In this document: in pieces, positions 54,563 through 64,000 of the stretch
Position numbering within the stretch: the first letter of the stretch is position 1
Layout: every line of letters starts with the position of its first letter
Source: Caulochytrium protostelioides
Taxonomy: Eukaryota > Chytridiomycota > Caulochytriomycetes > Caulochytriales > Caulochytriaceae
DNA length: 64,000 nt
Direction: 5' to 3'
NCBI GenBank assembly: GCA_003615045.1
Contig: ML014140.1
Location: 1-64,000 of the forward strand
Notes under the pieces: model-generated
Seen by the model: only the letters and a program-made list of their open reading frames with translations
What the model was told of the DNA's origin: nothing
The model's database searches: none
Position numbers and translations under genes: made by a program

Positions 54563-57500
54563 AACCATGAGCGGCACGTTCCCATCTCCACCTGCCATCA
54601 CGCATCCATCACTTCGTGGCCCTCGGCATTTCCCCCGCTGACGGAAGTGCAAGCAAAGCCACGCCCACGTCCGCGTGCCGCTGGCGGGTCCAGCAAACAA
54701 GCGATCTCGATCCGCCGCGCCGCGGGTGCTTTGCCCTCTATCCTTCTTACTCAGCGCCATTCGGTTGCCGTCGTTGATCAATCGATAAATTGGTTTTCTT
54801 TTTCAGCTTCTCTCTTTTTTGTTCAGAAAAGAAACGTGCGTTGACGACCAGGGAGTACTCTCACGATATCGCATCGGCTTTGGGCTGTTGACGAAGGAAG
54901 TGGGGGGGAAGCTCGAGAGGCGGGCTTTCTCAGCGGTTCCCGTCCCATCCCGGAACCTCTTCTCACGTGGCCCTGGCTACCAGCTGCTCGGCGACACTAG
55001 ATCATGAATGACCATGCGCTCATGGAGCTATCCTCAAGAGTGATCGGCCTATCTGGCTGCATGATGAATGGTAAAATCAATATGGCGAAATTAAGTATCT
55101 TCTGCATTGTTATCGCACATAACTTGAGGTTTCTGACTGGGCTCTACCATGCATGACACGGCCCTGTATTATGTCCTATTTGGGTTCCACATGCTCAAGT
55201 CGGCGACAGTACGATGCTGGACTGGGCTGCAGCTACAAAGCTACTTTTGCGGATCCTCTTCAGGGTGGGGCCCATGTGGACATTTAGCCTACGCCGGCCG
55301 AGGGGACCTAGGCTCCGGAGAGTCAAGGGTTCTATGGTGTCCCAGATGCTGTAAAACAATATGTGCCGCACGTTTCGGTAGGCTCCATCGCGCATGAATC
55401 CATGATTCGCCTATCCCCCTGCTTCGACTTTCCTTTCTCTGCAACGCACCAAGGGCGACACGAGTGCCCCCGGTAGCTGAGTCTGAGAGCATTCGTTCGG
55501 CCTAATTGCATGATGTTCTTCGTTTCCCATCGAAAGCTGTGCCCGTTGTCTCGGTCTTCTCGCCTAGTCTCGACTCGTCAAACGGCCGGGGGATGTCCCA
55601 CCACCGATGAGAGGCGTCGTCGTCGAAGCGGCGTCGCCCCATCCGCCGGCGAGGCACGTCAGCCGTCGAATACCGCCGTATGGACGGCTCAGGGTCAGTC
55701 CTCTCGAAGATGGGATGGAGATCAAACGCTAGCAGACCCCCTGCCAAGGGTCTTGCGGACAGGCAGTGATGCGAACCGCCATCCCAACAGCTATGCGGAT
55801 CATGACAGACGTGCCGATCACGCCGATGTTGGCGGTACCGAGCGGACTGCCGTTGCGTCTCAGACCCCTTCGGGGTTTTCGGGCGAGGACAAGGCGGCTC
55901 ATGGGTCACTTGTTCAAGAAGCCCTTCACTCGATCCCGAGGATGAGTCAACCTCCGAGCTTACCTCGATATCTGTTCGACGCGTCGAACTTGACAAGAAA
56001 CGCAACAGAGAGCAGGACCGAATGCAGAAACATGCACTAAATTTCATGAGCGGAAAAGACGTTTTGAAACACAAAAAACACAAAAAACACGTCTCTACCG
56101 AATGTTGTATGCTGCCTCCGACACGATCTGGCGACGCCCGTCAGGCCGGCTGCGTGGTGCTTGCGTCGCGGGTTAGGGCGGGTTGGAGCTGGTGATTGGC
56201 CCGTCCATCCTTGACTGAGCGCTGACCAAACAGCAGCGACCTCGATTCAGGCTGCTGCCTTGAGGACGAGCGAACGGTAAGATGCCCCGTGCTCGGTGGG
56301 GTCGGTAAGCCCCTCGTAGGGCGCACCATTTCTCGGTTGCAGTTGAATTACCGATGCCGTGGCGACTTGTTCGATCATACGCTGGGACCAGCGGGCTCGG
56401 CTTGTCTCTGGCGTATCGCCCATCCCAGCCAGACCCCTCGACTCTGGAGCCACCATCTCCACCCAGGTCTCCATCAAGATGGGCAGCGGCGACAGCAGCA
56501 GACCGCGGGGTGCGGCGCAGTGGGCCAGGCGGGCCCATCCAGCAGTTGCGGGATGATCGGCGCGGCGGGCGCGGCGGCGGGCCCTACGAGGAAATCAGCA
56601 TCTCGCCGACGGCGTCAGCGCGGGCTGGGGCGGCGACGACCGATCGGTGGCGATCCGCGGCGGCGGCCCAATCCATCATGTCCTATGCAGCCGCGTCGGG
56701 GAGAGAGGCCCCGCGCAGCTGCCCGGCATCCGGCATCCGGCATGAGGATCGCGGTGTTCCGACCCCGTGGAAAGGGCGAGCGAGGGTGCGTGACCACGCG
56801 GTGCGACGCGGCGTCTCGTGGTAGGTGGCGCCGTCACGTCCGCTTCCGCCTACTGCGTGCCGAATATCCTGAGACGCCGCGCATACGTGACCGTCGCCGC
56901 GGCTGACGGCTTCGCTCGACTCGACTCGACTCGACTCGGATCGGATCGGATCGGACGCTGCCAGCATGTTCCTTTAACGCCATGCGACGGCCTGGCCACG
57001 GCGACCCATCACGTGGCCCCTGCCCGCATTCATCGCGATGCAGCGCCTCGCCCTTCCAGGCCGCCACGATGCGCCGAAGGCCTTCCCATCGGCCGCCATC
57101 CCGTCGGCCGCCGGCCCTCCTCTGATCGGCGGTGCCGACGCCGCGGCCTCGGCCGTGTTCCGACCGGCCGTGGGGTTTGCTCCCGCGACGGCGACGACGA
57201 CGACGACGACGGCGGCGATGTGGCCCGTGCTGGCCACGACGGCCGCACCCGCCCTGACCGTTCGATCACGACGTCGGTGCGCCTCCGTCAGCCGCTCCGG
57301 CGGGCCCATCCGGCCGCTCCAGCGGATGGAGGACGTGCTGGGCGCGCCCGCAGCTTGCGGCGTCACGCCGCCGGACACGATAGCGCGTAAGTCGCCCTCG
57401 ACATCGCCAAGCGATCCTGGGTTTCGTCCCCCGCCGACACCGGCGACCGAAGACCCGGCGACCGGCCATGGATGACGGGCCTTGGGTGACCCACCCCTGA

Positions 57501-57583
57501 ACTTGCCGGCCACCCTGCCGGCCGTCACGCGCATCCGGCGCTTGCCGGAGAGCCCCCGCTGCCCGCCGCCATGATGACGCAAA
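54563..57583. other. 3.0 kb intergenic region, low-GC first half
   Basis: From about 54,750 to 56,100 the DNA is unusually AT-rich for this window (a 60-base sample at 55,081 is 38% GC), then it returns to GC-rich. Short open frames occur on both strands (for example 55510-56040 plus, 55502-56083 minus) but none has a recognisable family. A pentanucleotide repeat lies at 56916-56955. I saw no terminal repeats or transposase remnant around the AT-rich part. Confidence 0.5.
56916..56955. repeat. Pentanucleotide repeat switching from TCGAC to TCGGA
   Basis: Four exact copies of TCGAC are followed directly by four exact copies of TCGGA. Confidence 0.95.
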
Positions 57584-59458
57584 ATGACGACTCACCCCCG
57601 CCCTGTTGGTTGGTACTACGTAGTGAAGGACCGGCGCCGGCAGCAAACAAGCTTGGCGATGGCGATCCGTCGCCTGATCGCCTCGCTGCAGACGGTCGCG
57701 GGGTTCTCCGAGGCCGAGCGGGAGGCGCTGTCGGCCGTGTTTGTGCAGGACCTCGCCGCGCGCTACAGCGAAATGCTCCGGTGGGCCAGCGCCGCGCGGC
57801 TCGACGCGGCGGCCAGCAAATGGCTGATCCTGCGGATGCTGGACCACGTCGCCGCGATCAAGGACTGGCTGCTCGCGCGGTGCCGCCGCCACAAGCAGCG
57901 CATGCATGCGCGGGCCGTCTTCCACGACGCCGTCAATGTCGAGCGGCTCGCCGCCTACTTTGCCACCGAACTTCATCGCCGCCTCGTCACGCGGCATCTC
58001 GCCGCCGTCGCCCTCACCGAGCTGGCCCACGGCGTCGGCACGCCCCTCACCGACAGGCTCCTCGGCGGGGCCCGCCCCGCGGCCGTGTCCAAGCCACCTA
58101 CCGCCACCGACGCTCATCTCGCCCAGATTGCTGCGCTCTGTACGACCCTGGGCCGTGCCACGGACGACGAGGACCCTGACGGGCCCGACGACGATGATGC
58201 GGTCGACGATGTGGACGACGTGGACGACGAGGCCGACGACGGCGGCGGAAACAACAACGACGACGAGGCCGGCTTCCGAGCGGCCAGCGGAGCCGTAAGC
58301 GCGGCCACGCCCGCTGCATCGGAAGCGTCCAGCCGTATGCGGCGTGTGCTGCCGTCCATTGAGCCGCCCGCCCGAGCAAGTCTCCGGTCGCCGCCGTGCG
58401 TCCAGGCTGCGACAGACCCGCTGCGGTCGTCGCAGTCGTCACGCACTTCACGCTCGTCACGGTCATCACGCCCCCGTCGTTCCAACACCATGGCCGCAGC
58501 GGCGGCAGCAGCAGCAGCAGCGACGGCGGTCGCCACGACGGCTGTGCTCGCTCATGCCGCTGTTCCGGCGGCCATGGACCATGTTCGTCGGGTTCAGAGT
58601 GATCTGGCGAGACTCGTGGCGGACGAGGGCCGTGCCGCCATGCGCCTCGGCCGTACGCTCCTTCGTCACGGCCCGGCCAACGATAGCGAGAACGACGACA
58701 GCAACCACGACGACGACGGCGATGAAGGCAACGACAGCGCCCTTCACGAAAGCGACCATGACGACGATGCCGCTGAGGAGAGCGATCTTTTAAGTGAGAC
58801 GAGCCACGGGATCGCACGCACGCCACCGCCCGAGCATACGCCCCTGCTCGCGATCCACGCCCACCGCGCCGGAGGGGGCCCGGAGGCGTCGCGGACGGCG
58901 GGAACCCTTGCGCGGGCGCCTGCGTCCACAACCACAGAGGAGACCAACGGGCCCCTGCGCTACCTGCCGACGAGCCGTGTCGGCCAGACCGACGATGCGG
59001 CGGAGGCGGCAGCTTACCGGCGGGCCGCCGAGCCGCTGTCATTCCGTGGCCAGTGCTACTACCAGCTGTACATCAGCGACCGGCTCTTCTTCCGCCCGGC
59101 GCCGTCCATGCTGCAGTACCGCCCGTTCATGGGTTTAGTGGCGCTGCAGGACGAGGCCTTCCGGATGGACACGGCCGAGGCGCCATCGTCATCGTCGTCG
59201 TCGCCGACCACCGGCAGCGCCGCGGCCGAACGGCCCGAGGAGGCCGCCTACGTGCGGCAGCGCGACCACCGTGCTCAAGCCGCCGAGCTCTACGGCGAAG
59301 TCAGCCAGTCCACTAACATGGACGACGCGGTCCTGCTCGCGCTGCGGTACCCGGACGTCTTCCCGGCCATCCCGGGCACCACGCCCGTCACGGCCCGCAT
59401 GGCGCGCGTCGTCCATGCCTCGGGCCACGGCTCGGCCTTGCTACTGGCGACGGCGGCG

Positions 59459-59494
<36 letters not shown>

Positions 59495-61381
59495 GCTGGC
59501 ACCCGAGCGTCGACGCCGTGTGGGGGCCTGAGCGTGGCGCAGCTGGCGGCGGCGCCGCCCTTCGATGCGCGGGGCGGCGTCGCCGCCGCGGCCGCAGCCG
59601 CGTCCGCGCGGCCCACGCCGACGATGCAACTGCTGCGGGGGCCGGCGGGCGGTGGCCTGGTGGCCAGCAGCGGCGCGACGGCGGCGGCGCTGGCGTTGCC
59701 GGGGGGCCCTGCGTCCGGCGTCTCGAACGCGAGCCTGTACCCGGCCGACAGCCGGAGCCGCTCGACACTGCGCGTGCTGGGCTTCGGCCACCGCGGACTG
59801 GATTCGCAGCCGTCCATGGCGAGCAGTCTGCGCGGGCTCGCGGCGCGCGGCTCGAAGAAGAACGGGCGGGCGGAAGCGGCGCCGTCGCTGCGCGACTACC
59901 TGGCATACCTGCGGACGGTGGCGACGGACCACGTGGGTCCGCTGCTATTTGCCGAGGCGCGCATCAATGAGGACCGGCTGCGGCAGGACGAGGAGGCGCT
60001 GCAGGCGCGTCTCGAGAGCGACCGCCGCCGGGAAGACGAGCGTGCGTTCCAGAACGAGCAAGCTAAGGCTGGCAAGAGCCGGTTGCATTCGAACCGCGGC
60101 ACGTGGAACACGCAGGTCCTCGACTACTTTGACCAAATGAACGGCGCCCAGACGGGTGACGGCGGTGGCGGCGGCGGCGACAGCGACAGCGACAACGACA
60201 ACGATGGCGATGAGCCAGGCTCCGAAGCCGGCCAATCGCACCGGGCGCATGGCGGCGGCGGCGGGCTCGGAAGCGCCCGGACGAACCGAAGCGAGACCCG
60301 GGACACGCAGTCGGCGCTGGAGCACATTTGGCGGCAGCTGCGGATGTCCGAAGACGAGCGCACGCAGATGGCGCTGAAGTACGGCAAGAACACGTTTGAG
60401 CGGCACTTGCCAAACGCGCTTAAGCTGTGGAAGGACGTGGCAGAGGCGATCCATGCGCGCGAAGCGGCACTCAAGCAGACACAAGCGTTCGAGCTGCACG
60501 CGTCGGACCCCGAGCGCTTCTTCCGCAAGGGCTACGAGGGCTCGACGCGCGCCCGCCTCGAGGAGGCCAAGCAGCGGCAGGTCCACCTCGATGCCCTGAA
60601 GCGCCACGAACAGCGGCTGGCGCCGCTGATCCGTCGGCTCAAGCTTCTTTTCAACGACACCGTCCGCTACCACGGCGCCGTCTACGAGGACAAGATGGCG
60701 CACGATTACGGCGAAATGATTCGATCGATCAACCGCATCCAGCGTGCCCGCGAAGCCACGTGGCTCGCTCAGCTCGCCGATGCAGAGATCATCGCCGCGG
60801 CCGTCGCCGCCAGCGAAGCCGCCGCGCCTGGGACTTCGGCAGACGTCGCCACAGCCACGACGGCCGCCATGACCACGATGGCCAGCGACGCCGGCGACGT
60901 CATCAAAGCGCGGCCCGCGGCTTGGGGCCGAGCCGCCCGTCCGAGCCGCCCGTCGACGCCGCGGTCGGCAACGGCTACAGCGATGCCGGCGACGACGACC
61001 GCCCGCCATGCTCGTGCGCGGTCGGTGGGTCCCGCCGCGGGGGCGGCGCCCTCGAGCATCGCGCTGCATGCCTCACTGGAGCGGCTGCTGGTGCTCGAGA
61101 CGGTGGCAGTGGTGGTCCCGTCGCGGGCGGCGCCCGCTCGCGCCGTCACGGGGACGCCGGCGCCGATGGGCGCCATGGGGCCGCCGCCAGCGGCGACGGC
61201 CATGGCGACCACGGCCGTGGTGACGAGGGGACGCGGTCGTGACCGGGCGGCCGCCGCGGCTTGGGTCCGGGTGCGGTCGCAGTCTGTCGGGACGGGCCTC
61301 GCGCTCACTCGCGCGGCACCGTATCTGGCCGGCCCTGTGGAGCTGGCCGTGCGTCTTCAACAGCAGCAGCAGCACTCGTAG
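57584..61381 (+). CDS. CCDC87: CCDC87-like coiled-coil protein
   Basis: This 1265-residue protein matches animal CCDC87, a sperm-associated protein of uncertain biochemical role, over its C-terminal third. Near residues 910-1050 it reads LEHIWRQLRMSEDERTQMAL, LKLWKDVAEAIHAREAALKQ, ASDPERFFRKGYEG and HGAVYEDKMAHDYGEM, in the same order and spacing as human LEQLWSVLEV..., ASNPNRFFKK and KGRRYLDKMKHDKVEM. Earlier it has RDYLAYLRTVATDHVGPLLF, followed by a charged coiled coil (INEDRLRQDEEALQ). The N-terminal ~140 residues are helical and the next ~350 are acidic/Ser/Ala-rich. The end is Ala/Thr-rich with a final poly-Gln. The ATG at 57584 is weak; a better-context ATG at 57571 is in another frame, so the true 5' end may involve an exon I cannot place. 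It converges on the MBIP-like gene, 155 bases apart. Confidence 0.68.
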
Positions 61382-61536
61382 TAGTAGCAACTGTAATCAT
61401 AACAGTAGCAACAGCATCACCACGCGGCGTCCGCCGGATCATGCATTTTCTGATGGTTCGCGTCTGGCGCAGGCCCCCATGGGAACGCATCAACGGGCCC
61501 GTTTCTACGCTCTCGGCCGTCTTGATCGTCCCGGGG

Positions 61537-62865
61537 CTATGGCCGCGGCTTCTGCGGCTTATGAGCGGTCGTGGACGCCGCGAGCAGCGCATCGACGCGT
61601 CGGTCGATGTCCTGCATGTACGCGTCGCGCCGCGCCCGGGCCTGGCGCTGGACCAGCGCGTGGCGCACGCGCTCCGAGGCCGGGTCGGTCGGCCGCGTGC
61701 GCTGGATGTAGCTCGACGGGTGGTACGTCGCCGGCACGTTCGGCTGGACGAAGTGGAACGCGGCCCACTCCGGATAGACCTGCTCCAGCTCGACCAGCCG
61801 GTCCTCAAGCGCCTTGACGCGCTCATACAGGTCACGCGGCATCGCCTGCGGCGCGAAATGGAGATTCAGGTGCTGCTGGACCGCGGCCATGCGCTCCTGC
61901 AGCGCGTGGGCAGGGAGGCCCGACGGGAAGTAGGTCGGCAGCGGCTGCGCGGCGCCGGGACCGGGGCCGTCGTGGGTGGGGTCCAGCCGCTGCGTCGAGC
62001 GCGCCAAGGGGCCGCCCGCATTGACCACCACCGAGAGCTGCATCTGGAGGTGGCGGTCGATCTGCGCCGGATGCACGCGGGACGTGATGCCAGCGTCGGC
62101 AGGGCCCGTGCGGCCCAAACCATCGCCACCGCCATGGGGCACGCGGACGACGCGGCCGTCGGCGCCGCGGCGGAACAGCGGCGCGCGCGCATCGACAAAC
62201 TCGTTGACGTTGCTCGCGTTGATTTTGGCCTGCGTGCGCGCGATCAGCTGCGCCATCTGCTCGGCGATCTGCTCGCGCCGCAGCGGGAGCTGCATCGGCC
62301 GTGCCGCGAGCCGGGTCGCCGCTTCACGCACGCGCTTCAGCCCCGGCGGCAGCGGCGGCGCGGCGGTGGAGGTGTCCACGTGCCCGTCAGCGATGTCGTC
62401 TGCCGCAGCGTCGCCGATGGCGTCCGCGGTGGTCTCCGCATACGCCTCGCGCGGGTAGCGCCAGAGGCTGCCGAGCTGGTTCTTGCGGCCGAAAGCCGTC
62501 AGCCGGTCCATTGTGTCGTGCATTGCGACCGCAATCCAGGCCTTGCGATCCTCGAGCCCGAGGGTGACGCGAGCGCGGCGTTTGCGTGGGCGCGCGTCGC
62601 CCGGGTCGCCGCCGTCGCCATCGTCGTCGCCATCGTTGTCGCCATCGTTGTCGCCATCGTCGCCGTCGCCGCCGTCGCTCTCGCCGTCCCGTCCCAGGAC
62701 GCCGTCCGAGGCCGACACCTCAAGCGGCACGTCGGGCGGCGTCTGGTGCACCGTCTGGAGCAGCTGGGTCAGGGCATTCCGAGACGTCTCCAGGAGCTGG
62801 ATCAGCTCTGCAAGGTGCCCGAGGGCCAGCGTGTCATCACCGCCGAGCGCCTGCGCGTCGGCCAT
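61537..62865 (-). CDS. MBIP: MBIP-like protein (ATAC complex subunit homologue)
   Basis: This 442-residue protein resembles MAP3K12-binding inhibitory protein 1, a subunit of the animal ATAC histone acetyltransferase complex. Two blocks align. Residues ~198-223 (EQIAEQMAQLIARTQAKINA, then NVNEF) match the animal EIDRRISAFIERKQAEINENNVREF region. Residues ~323-367 (ERMAAVQQHLNLH, MPRDLYERVKALEDRLVELE, VYPEW) match VPRDIYQRIKKLEDKILELEGISPEYF, a leucine-zipper-like helix. Between them lies a Gly/Pro-rich linker; the front part has an acidic Asp/Gly/Asn repeat (period 12 bp in DNA, about 62620-62685) followed by a basic RPRKRRAR, a likely nuclear signal. The first in-frame ATG is 62865; the frame stays open to 63072 without another ATG, so an upstream exon is possible. 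Confidence 0.8.
   Translation of the reverse strand: MADAQALGGDDTLALGHLAELIQLLETSRNALTQLLQTVHQTPPDVPLEVSASDGVLGRDGESDGGDGDDGDNDGDNDGDDDGDGGDPGDARPRKRRARVTLGLEDRKAWIAVAMHDTMDRLTAFGRKNQLGSLWRYPREAYAETTADAIGDAAADDIADGHVDTSTAAPPLPPGLKRVREAATRLAARPMQLPLRREQIAEQMAQLIARTQAKINASNVNEFVDARAPLFRRGADGRVVRVPHGGGDGLGRTGPADAGITSRVHPAQIDRHLQMQLSVVVNAGGPLARSTQRLDPTHDGPGPGAAQPLPTYFPSGLPAHALQERMAAVQQHLNLHFAPQAMPRDLYERVKALEDRLVELEQVYPEWAAFHFVQPNVPATYHPSSYIQRTRPTDPASERVRHALVQRQARARRDAYMQDIDRRVDALLAASTTAHKPQKPRP
62620..62685. repeat. 12-bp coding repeat in the MBIP-like gene
   Basis: GTCGCCATCGTT-type 12-bp units, three to four copies, encode Asp-Gly-Asp-Asn runs on the minus strand. Confidence 0.8.
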
Positions 62866-63371
62866 GACGGCGGCGCCCCGTCCGGTCGACAGTATGAAGC
62901 GGTCGTCGGCGCGATACCGAGCGATGCCCACTCGCGTGGTTGGCCTGCACAGCGACCGACGATGCAAATCGACGATCGGTGCGATCGGCAGAACGGAGTG
63001 ATGCCACCAGGCAGCGATGCAGAAAAAGGCCGCGATGCAGAAGAGAAGGCAGAGACGCGATAATATGCGCAAATCTATTAGAAAAAGGAGATCGAAAGCG
63101 GGAAAACAATCGATGGTTTGTCCGCGGTACGCTGAATATCAACATCGCATGGCAGCGCCTGGCAGCGCAGCGACACGTGGGAGGCGAGGCGACGGGTCCA
63201 GCGCCGCGAGGCCTTCGGCACACCGCCGCGGCGGCGAACTTGAACCCCGCGCGCTTGAGGTGGCGCAGCAGTGGCGTCTCGGGGGCCCCGCGGCGACGCT
63301 ATCACAACCGTTTCGCCGCGGCTTCGACGCCCCGTCGCGTCGCGCAAGAACACAGGCCCCGCGTGAGCTCA
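62866..63371. other. Spacer between two minus-strand genes
   Basis: This 506-base stretch holds the MBIP-like 5' flank, including an open but ATG-less in-frame extension to 63072, and the 3' flank of the right-edge gene. An A/G-rich patch lies at about 63010-63110. Nothing else was recognised. Confidence 0.5.
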
Positions 63372-64000
63372 TCACGGCTTCGGTGTCAGCTTGAACTTGA
63401 GTTTCAGCGTCGGGCGCGGTGCCGACGCGGCGTTTGGCAGCGATGCCGTTGGCGTGGACGCGGCCGGCGTCGACGCGGCCGGCGAGGTCGCCGCTGCCGC
63501 CGGATCGGCCGCCGTCGCGGGCTCGACGGCCGCAGGGTCACCCGCCAACGACGCGGGATGCAATGCGCGGTGATGCTTCTTGTGTTTCTTGCGGCTCGGC
63601 GCGCCGTGGACGCCGGGCCGACCCGTCCCATCGGCGTCCGTGTCGGTGTGGACGTCGACGTCGACGTCGGCGACGCCATCGTCCACCGCGGCCTCAGCGC
63701 TATCCGAATCCATCTCGATCTCGACATCCGAGAGCAGGCCAGACCGGGCTGCGCTACTGCGGGCCGGCGCGTCAGGCACGGGGTCCGCGCCAGCATCGAC
63801 CGCCGTGTCGACGACGCCATTCGCTGCGGCATAGCCAGGGGACGCATCGGCAAGCGCCTCCGGCTGCGGCGGCGAGCGCGATGGCGAGCGCGATGGCGAG
63901 CGCGATGGCGAGCGCGGCGGCAGCGACGCCTGCGCAGGGTCATCCCCATTGTCAGGGCGATCCAGCACTGACGGTTCTTCTTCGCCTGCCGCCGTCGTGG
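63372..64000 (-). CDS. 3' end of an unrecognised Ser/Pro/Ala-rich gene (partial)
   Basis: The frame is open from the right edge to a stop at 63372 (about 209 residues), so this is the C-terminal part of a larger protein. I do not recognise it. Reading from the edge it has an acidic Glu run, a four-copy RSPS repeat encoded by 12-bp DNA units, an Asp/Glu/Ser-rich block (DVEIEMDSDSAEA, then DVDVDVHTDTDADG), a basic KKHKKHHR patch, an Ala/Thr/Pro-rich linker and the very end TLKLKFKLTPKP. Short RS-like, acidic and Lys/His-rich segments followed by a terminal LKLKFKL-type strand are common in chromatin and transcription subunits, but that is only an impression. It lies upstream of the MBIP-like gene in the same orientation. 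Confidence 0.55.
   Translation of the reverse strand, partial: TTAAGEEEPSVLDRPDNGDDPAQASLPPRSPSRSPSRSPSRSPPQPEALADASPGYAAANGVVDTAVDAGADPVPDAPARSSAARSGLLSDVEIEMDSDSAEAAVDDGVADVDVDVHTDTDADGTGRPGVHGAPSRKKHKKHHRALHPASLAGDPAAVEPATAADPAAAATSPAASTPAASTPTASLPNAASAPRPTLKLKFKLTPKP
63871..63917. repeat. 12-bp coding repeat encoding RSPS
   Basis: Nearly exact tandem copies of GGCGAGCGCGAT encode Arg-Ser-Pro-Ser units on the minus strand in the right-edge partial gene. Confidence 0.9.

Noticed and set aside
55502-56083. 193-codon minus-strand frame with a Cys/Phe/Leu-rich front that might be a signal peptide, and the 176-codon frame opposite it
   Set aside because: The two overlap on opposite strands, neither has a known family and the hydrophobic front is short. 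Not enough to call a gene.
2365-56955. Short tandem repeats considered as CRISPR or centromere/telomere-like arrays
   Set aside because: Copies are directly adjacent with no spacers, units are short and different at each place, and the genome is eukaryotic.

Overview
The window is nuclear DNA of a GC-rich eukaryote, most likely a flagellated (zoosporic) fungus of the chytrid or blastocladiomycete grade. The fungal side rests on a Pob3-type FACT subunit without an HMG box, a vacuolar Ypq-like PQ-loop transporter and very compact genes. The flagellar side rests on CFAP70, a CCDC87-like protein and a SAXO4/PPP1R32-like protein, which are axoneme or sperm proteins absent from non-flagellated fungi. 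The species cannot be named from the sequence alone.

Layout, left to right. The N-terminal ATPase end of an MLH3-like mismatch-repair gene runs off the left edge (minus). RPL35 follows (minus, one intron after codon 2), then a 3.5 kb gap. A PQ-loop transporter (plus) converges on CFAP70 (minus), which is followed by POB3 (minus). A 1.7 kb divergent spacer leads to a 12.5 kb intronless neurobeachin-type BEACH gene (plus). It converges on an Ala/His/Gln-rich putative nuclear protein (minus), which is divergent from EIPR1 (plus). The SAXO4-like gene (plus) converges on an 11.4 kb intronless Furry/Tao3 gene (minus). RAD51 (minus) comes next, then a predicted secreted single-pass membrane protein of unknown family (plus), which lies in a local low-GC island at about 52.9-56.1 kb. 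The CCDC87-like gene (plus) converges on an MBIP-like gene (minus). The 3' end of an unrecognised gene (minus) enters from the right edge.

The genes do not form an operon or a single pathway. Shared themes are flagellum assembly (CFAP70, CCDC87-like, SAXO4-like), endosome and membrane traffic (BEACH protein, EIPR1), chromatin (Pob3, MBIP-like), and DNA repair or meiosis (MLH3-like, RAD51). Introns are rare. The four I can place are short (95-204 nt) and lie near the 5' end of the coding region. Start codons were chosen as ATG; several open frames extend further upstream without an ATG. I found no transposon, retroelement, CRISPR array, tRNA or rRNA that I can support. Most other long open frames are GC-driven antisense shadows. 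The most unusual item is the 788-residue membrane protein in the low-GC island.
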